Assembly (NCBI GenBank): GCA_900468065.1
Contig: UBTA01000017.1
Location: forward strand, 1-64,000
Reading direction: 5' to 3'
DNA: 64,000 nucleotides
DNA from: Hyphomicrobiales bacterium
GTDB taxonomy: Bacteria; Pseudomonadota; Alphaproteobacteria; Rhizobiales; Rhizobiaceae
The first letter of the stretch is position 1. Each line of letters starts with the position of its first letter. Below the pieces are notes generated by a model. It was not told the DNA's origin and made no database searches. It saw nothing but the letters and a program-made list of their open reading frames with translations. The translations under genes were made by a program, and so were the position numbers. Shown in pieces: positions 46,563-54,682 of the stretch.

Positions 46563-46837
46563 TGGCCCTCCTCTCCGTCAGGTGCGCCGACCATGCCGGT
46601 CGCAACACCCAGATAACTCTGGTAAAACATCCGGACGAGTGGCACCGGCCTGCCACCGTGGAAGGCGTCCACCGGCGGAAAGCCCGCCTTCGCCGCCAAT
46701 GTGGGCAGGCGTTCCCTGACCCATTTGGCCGCCTCTGCTTTTCCAACGATCGCCTCGGCGAGCTCCAGGTCCTTGGCGAACATGGGCAATCGCCAGAATG
46801 GGTCGTTATCGTTTGCGGGTGGATGTTTCAGTGCCAA
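46541..46837 (-). CDS. Small phage protein upstream of the integrase
   Basis: This 98-aa protein starts at a TTG at 46837, preceded by a perfect AGGAGG 5 nt away. A longer open reading to 47101 has no support. The sequence begins MALKHPPANDNDPFWRLPMF and continues with a helical stretch (DLELAEAIVGKAEAAKWVRE), then FHGGRPVPLVRMFYQSYLG. The position directly upstream of, and overlapping, the integrase suits an excisionase or directionality factor, but no such domain is recognised. Confidence 0.6.
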   Translation of the reverse strand: MALKHPPANDNDPFWRLPMFAKDLELAEAIVGKAEAAKWVRERLPTLAAKAGFPPVDAFHGGRPVPLVRMFYQSYLGVATGMVGAPDGEEGQWSRLRQ

Positions 46838-47125
46838 ATGGGCCTCCTGTATTTGGGTTTGATTTCTCCGTCTGTCTCGGAATTCGTTTGCGGCCAGCGC
46901 GCCGCGAGTGTGGGTGCGGTTGGTGTCGCGCTGGCCTGTGGTGAACAGTTGTACTTCCGAACCTTTTGCGGCATTGTGCGCGGGCAATGGATCCACCTTC
47001 CCCTGCCGCAGCTTCAAATCGCTGCGGCATTCTTTTTTCGCGCGGATAAAAAGCCGCCGGTTCCAGAGGATGGTCGCCGGCAGCAAAGGTCTCGCCGACA
47101 TGCGGCTGTGACGAGACGAAAACTT

Positions 47126-47410
47126 TTAGGAGACGGCCGCGATATCTTCCATGGCGTCCTCAAGCACTCTAAGGCCTTCGCGGACCTCGTTTGCCTGGAA
47201 TGCGACTAGGTCAAACGATGTCATTTTGAAGAGTTCGCGATTGATCGACCCTTTCTCCTGCAGGAGGTGGACGCTCTCCTCAAAGGCATCGATGAGGTTC
47301 ATGAGTACTTCGGCCCGCTTTCGCAGATCGCAGACGTCGGAGTCGATTTCCTCAATAGTCTTCAGGGTTGGAGCTGCGACGAAAGCGCTGGCGTTGATCT
47401 GCATATTCAT
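47126..47410 (-). CDS. Hypothetical phage protein, helical
   Basis: This 94-aa, acidic, almost fully helical protein has heptad-like spacing (IEEIDSDVCDLRKRAEVLMNLIDAF), so a coiled coil is likely. It overlaps the stop of the upstream gene by 4 nt. No family is recognised. It is part of the left-end minus-strand cluster with the integrase. Confidence 0.55.
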   Translation of the reverse strand: MNMQINASAFVAAPTLKTIEEIDSDVCDLRKRAEVLMNLIDAFEESVHLLQEKGSINRELFKMTSFDLVAFQANEVREGLRVLEDAMEDIAAVS

Positions 47411-47793
47411 GCTGCGACCTCCAGGCGATCTATGACGGGCTCATCCATCTTCACCCACGATCGATACATCGCGAGGTTGGCTTCACCCATGCGCTCGACG
47501 CGGACAACGCGGAGCTTCAGGAGATCGCCGAGATTTATTCCAAGGTAGTATGGCCGGCCGAGATAAGCGGCGGCATCGACGTGGCCACAGGGGTGGATCT
47601 CGAGAATGAGGATGGAGTGCATGGAGTCCGTGGCGTCTTCGAACTCAATGAGGTCGCCGGATGAGAACAATACGGCGGGCACGTTACGAAGCGCCTTGAG
47701 GGTGTCGGCTACGACTTTTGCCGGTCTTCTTGGCACCAAGCGTCTCGGCAACGCTATTCTGTCTGGCGTTTGAACTTGAGGAATTGTTTGCAT
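47407..47793 (-). CDS. Hypothetical phage protein
   Basis: This 128-aa protein starts at an ATG 7 nt after AGGAGA; the upstream in-frame start at 47814 lacks a ribosome site. The N-terminus is basic and Pro-rich (ALPRRLVPRRPAKVV). A beta-rich core (AVLFSSGDLIEFEDATDSM, SILILEIHPCGHVDAAAYL) follows. No family is recognised. It is the first gene of the left minus-strand operon, divergent from 47936. Confidence 0.55.
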   Translation of the reverse strand: MQTIPQVQTPDRIALPRRLVPRRPAKVVADTLKALRNVPAVLFSSGDLIEFEDATDSMHSILILEIHPCGHVDAAAYLGRPYYLGINLGDLLKLRVVRVERMGEANLAMYRSWVKMDEPVIDRLEVAA

Positions 47794-47935
47794 TCGAATC
47801 TCCTGTTGCTGCAATAATTGTTTATTGCGCTAAATTCGAAATTGAGTCAATGCGTATTTAGTGTGGCGCGCAAAATAAAATAATGCTACCCCCCCCTTTG
47901 TCCCCTCACCACGGGATCCACCACACGAGGAATTC

Positions 47936-48505
47936 ATGGCCACGCCTAAAGATCTGGTCGCGCAGATAGCGCGCCAAACCGGAGTGCCTGAAGGCACCGT
48001 CATTTTGCACGATCGAAATCTAATGAACGCGGGGCTGCGCAGCGAAGGCCAGCGCGGCCGTGGCAAGTCAGTGGTTAATTTCACGGACGCAGCCAATCTA
48101 TTAATTGCCGTGGCCGGGAGCCGAAACGTCAAAGACAGCGCCAAGACAGTCAGTGAATACGCTCCACTCGTCGCATCTTCACCCTTGGTCTTTGACGATG
48201 GAGGCGCGGAGGTGAGGCGAGGCAAGACCTTTGGAGATGCCCTGGCCGCTTTGCTTGAGGCTGTGCCGTCTAATCGGGATGCTTACGTCGATCCGGAACA
48301 AGGGTCAGTAGACGTGTTCCTGTACGGTCCAATTCCATCAGCAAGGATCGAGTGGCGTGTCGGCGGCCGGTCGGACATCATCCGCTACAATGGACCCGAG
48401 CGGAAGCGGGGCGACCCATATCCACCCGTCGCAGACTTACAGTTCATCGCGCAGTTTACGCAGGTGACCATTGGGCATGTGGGTGAATTGGTTGCGGGAG
48501 ACTAA
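47936..48505 (+). CDS. Hypothetical phage protein with N-terminal HTH-like region
   Basis: This 189-aa protein begins with a helix-turn-helix-like block (LVAQIARQTGVPEGTVILHDRNLMNAGL) followed by a TDAANLLIAVAGS helix and a beta-rich C-terminal half. The same N-terminal pattern is seen in the protein at 53891, so the two may belong to one family. Its divergent position from the left operon would suit a local regulator. An ACGAGGAA ribosome site precedes the ATG. Confidence 0.55.
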   Translation: MATPKDLVAQIARQTGVPEGTVILHDRNLMNAGLRSEGQRGRGKSVVNFTDAANLLIAVAGSRNVKDSAKTVSEYAPLVASSPLVFDDGGAEVRRGKTFGDALAALLEAVPSNRDAYVDPEQGSVDVFLYGPIPSARIEWRVGGRSDIIRYNGPERKRGDPYPPVADLQFIAQFTQVTIGHVGELVAGD

Positions 48506-48591
48506 GACCGCACAGACGCCGAAGAGGTCGGGGCGATGGTTCGGATGGCGTAATGCAAAGGCAGCTAAAACGCGCAGTATGAGCGAACCGT

Positions 48592-48960
48592 CTAGTCCTT
48601 CGCGTTCCCACTTTTCCCGAAAATAAAGCCCAAAGCTCCCGTTATCAAAGATAAAGCACCGTTCACTACACGGTCATAAACAGCGGCAATTTTTTCGGTA
48701 GAGGCATAAGCAGAAAAACAGGCGCCAAATATTAAGAGTATTATTGCCGCAACAATAACGGTGCAGGCAATATTCCCAGCCTTCTCCGGCCCGCCACCAA
48801 TGAAACGACCAACTCGACCCAAATGTTGATCAAGTTTTTCATCCCTCTTGCCAGTGAAGGGGTCTATATCCTTAGGAAGCGGCGCCCCATTTTTAGGGGC
48901 GGCCACCGGAGTGTTAGTTATACTTTCAAGCGAAACTGTTTCATTGGACGTATCAGACAT
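48592..48960 (-). CDS. Two-helix membrane protein, candidate PanT-type toxin
   Basis: This 122-aa protein has a polar, Pro-rich N-terminal half (residues 1-58) and two membrane helices at about 62-86 (CTVIVAAIILLIFGACFSAY) and 98-115 (VVNGALSLITGALGFIF). Its start overlaps the stop of the PanA-like antitoxin gene by 8 nt, so it is translationally coupled. PanA antitoxins are known to pair with unrelated toxins, including small membrane-active ones, which makes this the candidate toxin. No toxin motif is visible and toxicity is an inference. Confidence 0.6.
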   Translation of the reverse strand: MSDTSNETVSLESITNTPVAAPKNGAPLPKDIDPFTGKRDEKLDQHLGRVGRFIGGGPEKAGNIACTVIVAAIILLIFGACFSAYASTEKIAAVYDRVVNGALSLITGALGFIFGKSGNAKD

Positions 48961-49468
48961 TCTTGGTGGCGAGCTCCACAAAATGACGCTGGATGTCATT
49001 GTTGTGAATATACTGCTGACCGCGCTCCCGCGCTAGAGACCAAGGTGTCCCGGGTAGATGAGTAAGATCAGACAATTGTTTTCCAGACAGGTGTTTATAC
49101 TTTGCCCAAACTCTGTCGAAGACAGCGAAGAATTGTTCATCTGAATGCGGCACAACAAGCGCCTTAACCTCCCCAGTCGCGGGATCGATGTCGCGGGCAT
49201 ATTCGCTTATGGGGGACCAACGGTAGTGCTTGAATTTATGATATAAATTCGCAAGAACCGGCCCATTTGGCCAAGCCTCAAAGTTCTCTCCAACGGCAGG
49301 AACACCGGCAGTCGCGAGGCGCCAGCCATGCATGCAGTAAACGAGTTTTTGAATTTTAAGGGGATCGACATCATCGACACCCTCTTCTTTAGCTTTCCAT
49401 AAAAACGTATTCGCTACCCAGCTTGGCTTGTAAATAAAAGACTGTGGCTGAAGGGGAGGTATGCTCAT
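48953..49468 (-). CDS. Panacea-domain (SocA/DUF4065) antitoxin-like protein
   Basis: This 171-aa protein carries the SocA/GepA/DUF4065 'Panacea' domain: the hallmark core DPLKIQKLVYCMHGWRLA (residues 36-53), then ENFEAWPNGPVLANLYHKF (62-80), and LSDLTHLPGTPWS near the C-terminus. This domain neutralises diverse toxins by direct binding, often in prophages. The gene overlaps a 25-codon ORF upstream (ATGA) and the membrane protein gene downstream (8 nt), an unusually tight three-gene unit. Confidence 0.85.
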   Translation of the reverse strand: MSIPPLQPQSFIYKPSWVANTFLWKAKEEGVDDVDPLKIQKLVYCMHGWRLATAGVPAVGENFEAWPNGPVLANLYHKFKHYRWSPISEYARDIDPATGEVKALVVPHSDEQFFAVFDRVWAKYKHLSGKQLSDLTHLPGTPWSLARERGQQYIHNNDIQRHFVELATKNV

Positions 49469-49542
49469 TTTAACCTCCGCCCACAGAACGAAGCTAAACC
49501 TTGTGAGTAAGACCGCATCTCAGCAGTGCATTTTTTAGACAT
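49465..49542 (-). CDS. 25-aa leader ORF coupled to the PanA-like gene
   Basis: An ATG at 49542 with GAGGAG 7 nt upstream opens MSKKCTAEMRSYSQGLASFC plus five more residues, and its TGA overlaps the antitoxin ATG (ATGA). It is basic and has two Cys. It is either a translated leader that controls antitoxin synthesis or a tiny third component. It is supported by ribosome site and coupling only. Confidence 0.45.
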   Translation of the reverse strand: MSKKCTAEMRSYSQGLASFCGRRLK

Positions 49543-49934
49543 GGCTAACTCCTCACGAATCAAAAGAGCGCAGCCACTTTTGTCGCCACGCCTCTTTGAT
49601 CACATAATGCTTGACTTTTTGTTCCGCTACAACACCCCTTGACGGAAAGAGATATTTCTGCCGTGCTTAACACGGTGGAAATTAAAAATCTTTATTTACA
49701 GTGGCTTGTTTTCTTTGGAACTTTCGCGATTTACGAATGTCGAAAAAAATAAAAGAAATATTGACAGGTTTTTGGCGGGAACTTTGCCATTTGTCACAAT
49801 TTTAGAAGGGCATCGGGACTAAAAGGTGACTCATCCTATCTCAAACCTTTGAATCTATTTGAAAATTATTGTGATTCGCACTCGTTCCTCGCTAGCCGCA
49901 TGCTACCGGCCCACGGCCGCCAGGATGGCGGCAT
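49543..49934. other. Intergenic region, no gene recognised
   Basis: This AT-rich stretch includes a TTGACA-like hexamer near 49762 on the plus strand and the promoter area of the leader/panA unit on the minus strand. A plus-strand open frame from 49859 lacks a ribosome site and crosses the convergent hairpin, so it is not called. Confidence 0.4.
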
Positions 49935-49976
49935 GTGAAGGCCGCCGGTTTCGTACCCGTCGCCGGCGGCCTTCAC
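49935..49976 (-). terminator. Long perfect hairpin downstream of the tail fibre gene
   Basis: GTGAAGGCCGCCGG and CCGGCGGCCTTCAC are exact 14-bp inverted arms around a 14-nt loop. It lies about 65 nt after the tail gene stop and separates it from the PanA unit. The T tract is absent, so it may also protect the mRNA 3' end. Confidence 0.65.
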
Positions 49977-50041
49977 ACCTTCAGACGCCGCCCTCGCGAG
50001 CGGCGCCTTGGCACGGTGGCCCACCGCCGACATGGTCGGAC

Positions 50042-51859
50042 TTAGAACCCGAACACCGTCGCCCTGAACGTCTGCGCACTTGGATCTGCCGTGGATCCGC
50101 TCATGTTGAACGGGTAGATCGTCACCGTATTCGTAGCCGTAACTTCGGCAAGATAGTTGAATTGAGCACCGGCAAGCGTGCCGCTGACCACGTTGACGAT
50201 CACGGTGTCGCCTACCAGCGCCCCGGTGACGGTCATGGTCAGGGTGGCGGACGACGTGAAGGCGGCAGTGGATGCCACATTCAAACTGGCCGTATTGGTC
50301 AGAACACGTTTAATGGGGGCTTGATTATCGGCAACTGTGACGCCAGCTCGCGCACGAAAGATCCCGTCCTTGGCGAACACATAGTTGTTAGTCGTGCCGC
50401 CCTCATCCTTTAAATAGAGGGCATGATCGGCAGTTGAATATCTGAAAAGTGCGTGATCGGCGTCAAGGCCGAGCCGAAGTGTGGCGTCACCATCCCAACG
50501 AACACCATAGTACATCGTGCCTGGAGTCTGGGCTAGCCACGCGGTGTATGCCCAGTTGAAATCGGTCGGCGGCGAGTTTTCCGGCCGGTTGAACGCGGCA
50601 AAACCGATATTGTTGCCCATCTCAGAGTAAGTGGCAAAACCAATACCGCCTTCATAATATGAATTGGTCGGATTTTGCAGGCCCACGATAGAACGAATAG
50701 TCCCAGTAACAGCTCCCGTGGTGGGTGCGCATCTATTGCCGGTCAGTTCAATAGGAGTAACCGAACCATTCGGTTCCGATGAGGTGTCATCGAAGACCTT
50801 GTAAAGGCCCAAAAGAAGCCCGCCCAAATCGGAGTGAATCCCACCCTGACCAAGGCCATAAATAAGATTGGCTTCGCCGTAGTTGGTCGTGGTCTTCCAG
50901 TTGGCGATGCTGGAATAGAACCACGCGCCGCCGCGAACGTCGTCCGGTCCGTCGTCATCGCCGACTGGTGTATTGTCCGTCCCTCCTGGAAAAACATGCT
51001 CGATCGAATGGACAAAGCGAGGGCCGTCAGAACTGTCTGTCGGGCCAGCAGTTTCGATGCGAAACTTGCTTGCGCCCTTACCAGAAAGGAACTTCCCGCC
51101 AAAAAGGCCGGGGTCAATTGCCTCTCCCGCCGCCGTTGATGTTCTGGTGATGCCAGAGCTTCCGTTCGGCTGCACCGCCGTAGCAGCCAACCCAACCAGA
51201 GCCACGGCGGAGGCTGCCGCAGCTTCTGCCGCCGCCTGAGCCGCCTGAGCGGCAACCTGTGCCGCCTCCGCAGCCGCCACAATAGCCGCCGAAACTTGGT
51301 CGCTCAGCAACCGGAAAGTCGAGCCAGACACAATACCGAGAACGATCATGCCAGCCACAAGGCCGCCAGCGGCAACGTTATTGCCCGAGTTCGTCTTGAT
51401 AGTCAGCGCCGAACCACCATTGAAGGACACTGTTACAGAGGCAGTATTGGCCTCAAAGATATTCATCCAAACCAGCGCCGACGTATTCACCGGGATTGAC
51501 GTCGTAGCCTGAATGGCATTAGCCGTGCCAGCGCCGGCGTCAGTAGCGATGATGAACGAGTACGGCAGGTTGCCAACGCGAGTCCAAGAACCAGCGCCCG
51601 AGGCGCCCTGCTTCTGGTAAATGCCATTGTTGGCAACCGTTGCGTCACCGATAACCCACGCCGAGGACTTCGCCCCGTGCAGGAGGTCGGCGTCCATCTG
51701 GGCCTTGGACGTATAGATCAGGCCGCCGTTTGAGGTGAAGGCGTCAATAACCGCCTCATACTGCTTAAGCAGCGCCCGAATTTCCGCCTTGGAGGGCTGA
51801 CGCGGAGCGGTAAACGGGCCGTCCGCGTAAACGGTCTCGGCGTTGGGTGAAAAGGCCAT
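50042..51859 (-). CDS. Phage tail fibre-like protein
   Basis: This is a 605-aa structural protein. The N-terminal part (residues 10-110) has AEIRALLKQYEAVIDAF and a repeated GDATVANNGIYQKQG type block seen in tail-fibre attachment domains. Residues 190-225 form an Ala-rich trimeric coiled coil (AAAEAAQVAAQAAQAAAEAA). A Gly/Ser/Thr-rich beta region follows to the end. It would recognise the host surface. No other tail gene was recognised nearby. Confidence 0.8.
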   Translation of the reverse strand: MAFSPNAETVYADGPFTAPRQPSKAEIRALLKQYEAVIDAFTSNGGLIYTSKAQMDADLLHGAKSSAWVIGDATVANNGIYQKQGASGAGSWTRVGNLPYSFIIATDAGAGTANAIQATTSIPVNTSALVWMNIFEANTASVTVSFNGGSALTIKTNSGNNVAAGGLVAGMIVLGIVSGSTFRLLSDQVSAAIVAAAEAAQVAAQAAQAAAEAAAASAVALVGLAATAVQPNGSSGITRTSTAAGEAIDPGLFGGKFLSGKGASKFRIETAGPTDSSDGPRFVHSIEHVFPGGTDNTPVGDDDGPDDVRGGAWFYSSIANWKTTTNYGEANLIYGLGQGGIHSDLGGLLLGLYKVFDDTSSEPNGSVTPIELTGNRCAPTTGAVTGTIRSIVGLQNPTNSYYEGGIGFATYSEMGNNIGFAAFNRPENSPPTDFNWAYTAWLAQTPGTMYYGVRWDGDATLRLGLDADHALFRYSTADHALYLKDEGGTTNNYVFAKDGIFRARAGVTVADNQAPIKRVLTNTASLNVASTAAFTSSATLTMTVTGALVGDTVIVNVVSGTLAGAQFNYLAEVTATNTVTIYPFNMSGSTADPSAQTFRATVFGF

Positions 51860-51870
51860 TGACTCTTCCT

Positions 51871-51899
51871 AAAAAAATAAGCCCGCACGGTGGCGGGCT
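51871..51899 (-). terminator. Terminator after the SpoVG-like gene A
   Basis: The minus strand has a 7-bp stem AGCCCGC / GCGGGCT with a 6-nt loop and a T-rich tail (A run at 51871-51877). It lies between the 100-aa gene and the tail fibre gene. Confidence 0.75.
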
Positions 51900-51929
51900 A
51901 AAACAGGGGATTTTGGTGGTTGTGTGGGG

Positions 51930-52232
51930 TTAGAGCTGCACGCCGGTTTCGGCCGCGTAGCGCTCTAACGCGGCCTCGTGGATCAGGCGGCGCGTCTGGC
52001 TATTGAGGACGATCGATATCCCGCACGAAGCCCGCCCAGGCGTCTCGACGAACGCAGGCCGCCCGTCGTGCGGCTTTCGAAGCCTCGCGCCGTCGATGAC
52101 AAAATCACCAACCTGAATAGTAAACTTCGCGACGATATCGACAGTTCTCAGCGGCACGGTATTCACGTGGAAACGAATAATCTTCTTAGTTTGATCGGGC
52201 ACAGCTTCGCCGGCCGCCGGTGTGGTGGTCAT
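51930..52232 (-). CDS. SpoVG-like small protein A
   Basis: This 100-aa protein has the pattern of SpoVG-like nucleic-acid-binding proteins: strands VDIVAKFTIQVGDFVIDGARLRK, a glycine-containing turn (HDGRPAFVETPGR), then RRLIHEAALERYAAE as the C-terminal helix. The same layout is seen in the genes at 52256 and 61947. The family link is by pattern, not by search. It sits in the structural half of the element. Confidence 0.5.
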   Translation of the reverse strand: MTTTPAAGEAVPDQTKKIIRFHVNTVPLRTVDIVAKFTIQVGDFVIDGARLRKPHDGRPAFVETPGRASCGISIVLNSQTRRLIHEAALERYAAETGVQL

Positions 52233-52255
52233 TTGGTTTCCTAGTCGGTGAGAAC

Positions 52256-52480
52256 CTAAGCGCGGTGCAGCGCGTCTACGGCAGCGTTTTCAAGTGCGGA
52301 TAGTTGGTCAGGACCAAGCGCAGCCCGCCGCGAGGGCGAGCCTACGCGGGGCACAGAGAGCGTGAAGCCGTCATCGCGCCGGATCAACGCGCATCCCGAT
52401 AGCTCCAAGCCATGTACAACTGCGGTGAATGTGGCCGCGACGCGCCCTGGTGAGGGGCGCAAGTTTGCTATGTGGATCAT
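52256..52480 (-). CDS. SpoVG-like small protein B
   Basis: This 74-aa protein shares the order of the 51930 gene: RVAATFTAVVHGLELSGCALI, then RDDGFTLSVPRVG, then a closing helix (LSALENAAVDALHRA). It is 24 nt upstream of gene A on the same strand. Function is unknown; nucleic-acid binding is possible from the SpoVG likeness. Confidence 0.45.
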   Translation of the reverse strand: MIHIANLRPSPGRVAATFTAVVHGLELSGCALIRRDDGFTLSVPRVGSPSRRAALGPDQLSALENAAVDALHRA

Positions 52481-52575
52481 GTCCCACCCTCATATTTTCA
52501 ATTGGAAAAATGCGCGCAATGGAGCCCGACCGGTCCGCTTTTTCAAACGACGCAGACATTGGCTCCCCCCGTGGG

Positions 52576-53190
52576 TTAGCCTGTCGCGGCGCGCATGGCG
52601 CGCATCAGGCGATCATAAGCGGCGTCGATGGGCGGTGGCGTATCCGACTTGATGGCACCAAAGGCATCACGCAGTTTGTCAAAAGCGGCGTCGGACGGTG
52701 AGATGGCTGTTAGACGGGCTAGATCGTTTGAAGGTTCATCCACTAGCGATAACTCCCGGAGATCGATTTCAACGAGATATCGCCCGACGCCCGATGACCC
52801 AGCCCGCGTCTTCACCGGCCGAAAGCCGATCGATAGGCCGTCAAGGACAGACGCAGCAAGCAGCGCGTGAAGGCGTTTCCCGAGGTCGGTGTCGAGCGCA
52901 AGCAATTGGCCCTCCACCCAGAGGCCGCGAGCATCCTCGCGCATGTCCAACCACCGCCCGATCGGCAAGTTGTCGAACCTGAAAGGATTCGACCCATTGT
53001 CGCCATGCATGAGCCGCATTGCCGGCCACCGGCCTTTTGAGCGCCATGTCGAGAGCGATGCAGAGAAGGCGCCGCGCTCAATGACGTCGCGATGGGAGTC
53101 GACGTTGCCGAACACCGCCCCGTAGCCACTGAAGCGGCCATCCCCCGTGATCAGGGATGGCGAAAATTTAGTCTGCAGACGGTCTGTCAT
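52576..53190 (-). CDS. HK97-type prohead protease
   Basis: This 204-aa protein is a herpesvirus/HK97 assemblin-fold serine protease that matures capsids. The signature GYGAVFGNVDSHRDVIERGAF is at residues 17-37, the catalytic His lies in MRLMHGDNGS, and the Ser segment is LDGLSIGFRPVKTR. It starts at an ATG at 53190; upstream open reading is not conserved. Usually it sits between portal and capsid genes, but neither is recognisable here, which argues for a deleted structural block. Confidence 0.85.
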   Translation of the reverse strand: MTDRLQTKFSPSLITGDGRFSGYGAVFGNVDSHRDVIERGAFSASLSTWRSKGRWPAMRLMHGDNGSNPFRFDNLPIGRWLDMREDARGLWVEGQLLALDTDLGKRLHALLAASVLDGLSIGFRPVKTRAGSSGVGRYLVEIDLRELSLVDEPSNDLARLTAISPSDAAFDKLRDAFGAIKSDTPPPIDAAYDRLMRAMRAATG

Positions 53191-53307
53191 TTTGCCGTTT
53201 CGCCAATTTCTTGAGGGCTTTGGTCGCGTGTCCGAGGACGTTGATGGCTTCGTCGGGCACCTTGCCCTCGAGGTCAGCGGGCGGTTCGGCGCGTGTGGTT
53301 TCAATCG

Positions 53308-53889
53308 TCATCGATATGCCTCCGGTACGTCCGTTGCCTTCAAATACCCGCGCCGTACCGCCGCCCGCATAGCGATCCCAACATCGCCGTTTCGGTGGCC
53401 AGGATCCCCGAACAATTCTTCGCCAAAATCGCGAAGGCCGGCTGGATCAACGCCCGCGCGATGAAACTGTCGGCGTAGCTCGCCGTATCCCGCGTGCACT
53501 TTTGCAGCCGCGGCGACCTGTTTGAAGAACTCGGCCGCCATGGCTGCCTGGTCTTCGTCGAATTGTTTGACGGCCAGGCGTGACGCACGTTCGCGCTCGA
53601 GCTTGATCTGTCCGGCCAGCTCCTGAATGGCAGTGTCGGTCGCTGACTTCTCTGCCGAAAGAGCGGCAAGTTGGTCTTTGATGGGGGGAGCTGCTGAATA
53701 GTCGACGCCGGCAAGCAAGCTGGCGACACGATCGCCGTGTCGGTTTGCCGCTTGCTCCGAGCCGATCTGCGCATGAAGCGAGCGCACTTGCTCATTGAGT
53801 TCGGTGGCGCGCGCCATGAGCTTTTCGTGCAATCCGGACAGCCGAGCGTATTCTGGGCTGACCTCCGAGAGGGATGGAATTGCTTTCAT
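53308..53889 (-). CDS. Hypothetical phage coiled-coil protein
   Basis: This 193-aa protein begins MKAIPSLSEVSPEYARLSGL and is dominated by a coiled coil over residues 15-125 (heptads in LHEKLMARATELNEQVRSLH and KLERERASRLAVKQF). A short C-terminal domain ends LKATDVPEAYR. No family is recognised. It is directly upstream of the protease, so a scaffold-like assembly role is conceivable but unproven. Confidence 0.5.
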   Translation of the reverse strand: MKAIPSLSEVSPEYARLSGLHEKLMARATELNEQVRSLHAQIGSEQAANRHGDRVASLLAGVDYSAAPPIKDQLAALSAEKSATDTAIQELAGQIKLERERASRLAVKQFDEDQAAMAAEFFKQVAAAAKVHAGYGELRRQFHRAGVDPAGLRDFGEELFGDPGHRNGDVGIAMRAAVRRGYLKATDVPEAYR

Positions 53890-53890
53890 T

Positions 53891-54409
53891 TCAGTCTCCA
53901 ATAAGCTCGAGGGCCAGCATCCGCAGTGTCTGCAACGGAAGGCGTACGAAGTGGCGCATACCCTCGTCCCTCTCTGAAAGCGTCCGGTAGGATCGGAAGG
54001 TCGACGAGCCGTCAAACGTTGTTATCGACACGCCGACAACGGGTTGCGAGACGCCGACAAGCAGATCGCCAAGCCAGAAGTCTATTTCGCCGTCGACAAT
54101 GCCGGCTGCTTCGGAGATCAAGTTTTCCAACTCAAGCGCGACCGTTTCGGCACCGTCGCCGCCGACTCTGGGAAGATTTCCGAGGCTGGTTTCGGTTTCA
54201 GTCGATTTGCTCGGAATGGGCGCGCAAAGGCCCAGGACAAGGCGAGCCAGGCTAGCCGGCGTCACGTCTGTCGCAATAGGGCGAGTCGCCGGCAGGCGCC
54301 CGTCGGTTTTCATTCGCTGCATTGTCTGCCGCACCAGCGGTGAAGGAACATTGAGAACGTCAGCGACGATGCGAATTTGATCGCGCGCAAGGACGCGGGC
54401 TTTGGTCAT
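53891..54409 (-). CDS. Hypothetical phage protein, HTH-like N-terminus
   Basis: This 172-aa protein has a helix-turn-helix-like segment (IRIVADVLNVPSPLVRQTMQRM) followed by TPASLARLVLGLCAP and a beta-rich C-terminal part with GVSITTFDGSSTFRSY. The whole layout parallels the gene at 47936. An ATG at 54409 is the likely start; the frame reaches 54643 without similarity. It is 1 nt from the next gene. Confidence 0.5.
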   Translation of the reverse strand: MTKARVLARDQIRIVADVLNVPSPLVRQTMQRMKTDGRLPATRPIATDVTPASLARLVLGLCAPIPSKSTETETSLGNLPRVGGDGAETVALELENLISEAAGIVDGEIDFWLGDLLVGVSQPVVGVSITTFDGSSTFRSYRTLSERDEGMRHFVRLPLQTLRMLALELIGD

Positions 54410-54619
54410 TTTTTGATTTCCATATTTTAGAGGGTAAAAAGGGGGGCGCACCACCAGCGCGAAGCTGGCAGTGCGAGGGGGGCGCCGGTACATCCGCGGT
54501 CGCCACAACAATTGTGGGCCGTCGGGTGTGATTTCCCGGCGGCCAGCTCCGAATTTTTCGGCGACTACTCTTTGGGGGATCGGGCGCGCCGAAGGCCGTG
54601 GTGCGACACAGCCGAAACG

Positions 54620-54648
54620 AAAAAGGGGACCGTCTTTCGACAATCCCC
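54620..54648 (-). terminator. Terminator after the 299-aa phage gene
   Basis: The minus strand reads GGGGA-TT-GTC-GAAA-GAC-GG-TCCCC then TTTTT: two short stems closed by a stable GAAA tetraloop with a T tract. It lies 35 nt after the stop at 54683. Confidence 0.7.
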
Positions 54649-54682
54649 CTCTGTTTACCGTGGCAGTGTGTTTTGGGTGTAC

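Noticed and set aside
49859-50413. 184-codon plus-strand frame overlapping the tail fibre end
   Set aside because: It reads through the terminator-like hairpin and antisense to the tail gene, without a ribosome site.
54410-54643. N-terminal extension of the 53891 gene
   Set aside because: It is Pro/Arg-rich, crosses the terminator of the upstream gene and has no start signal.
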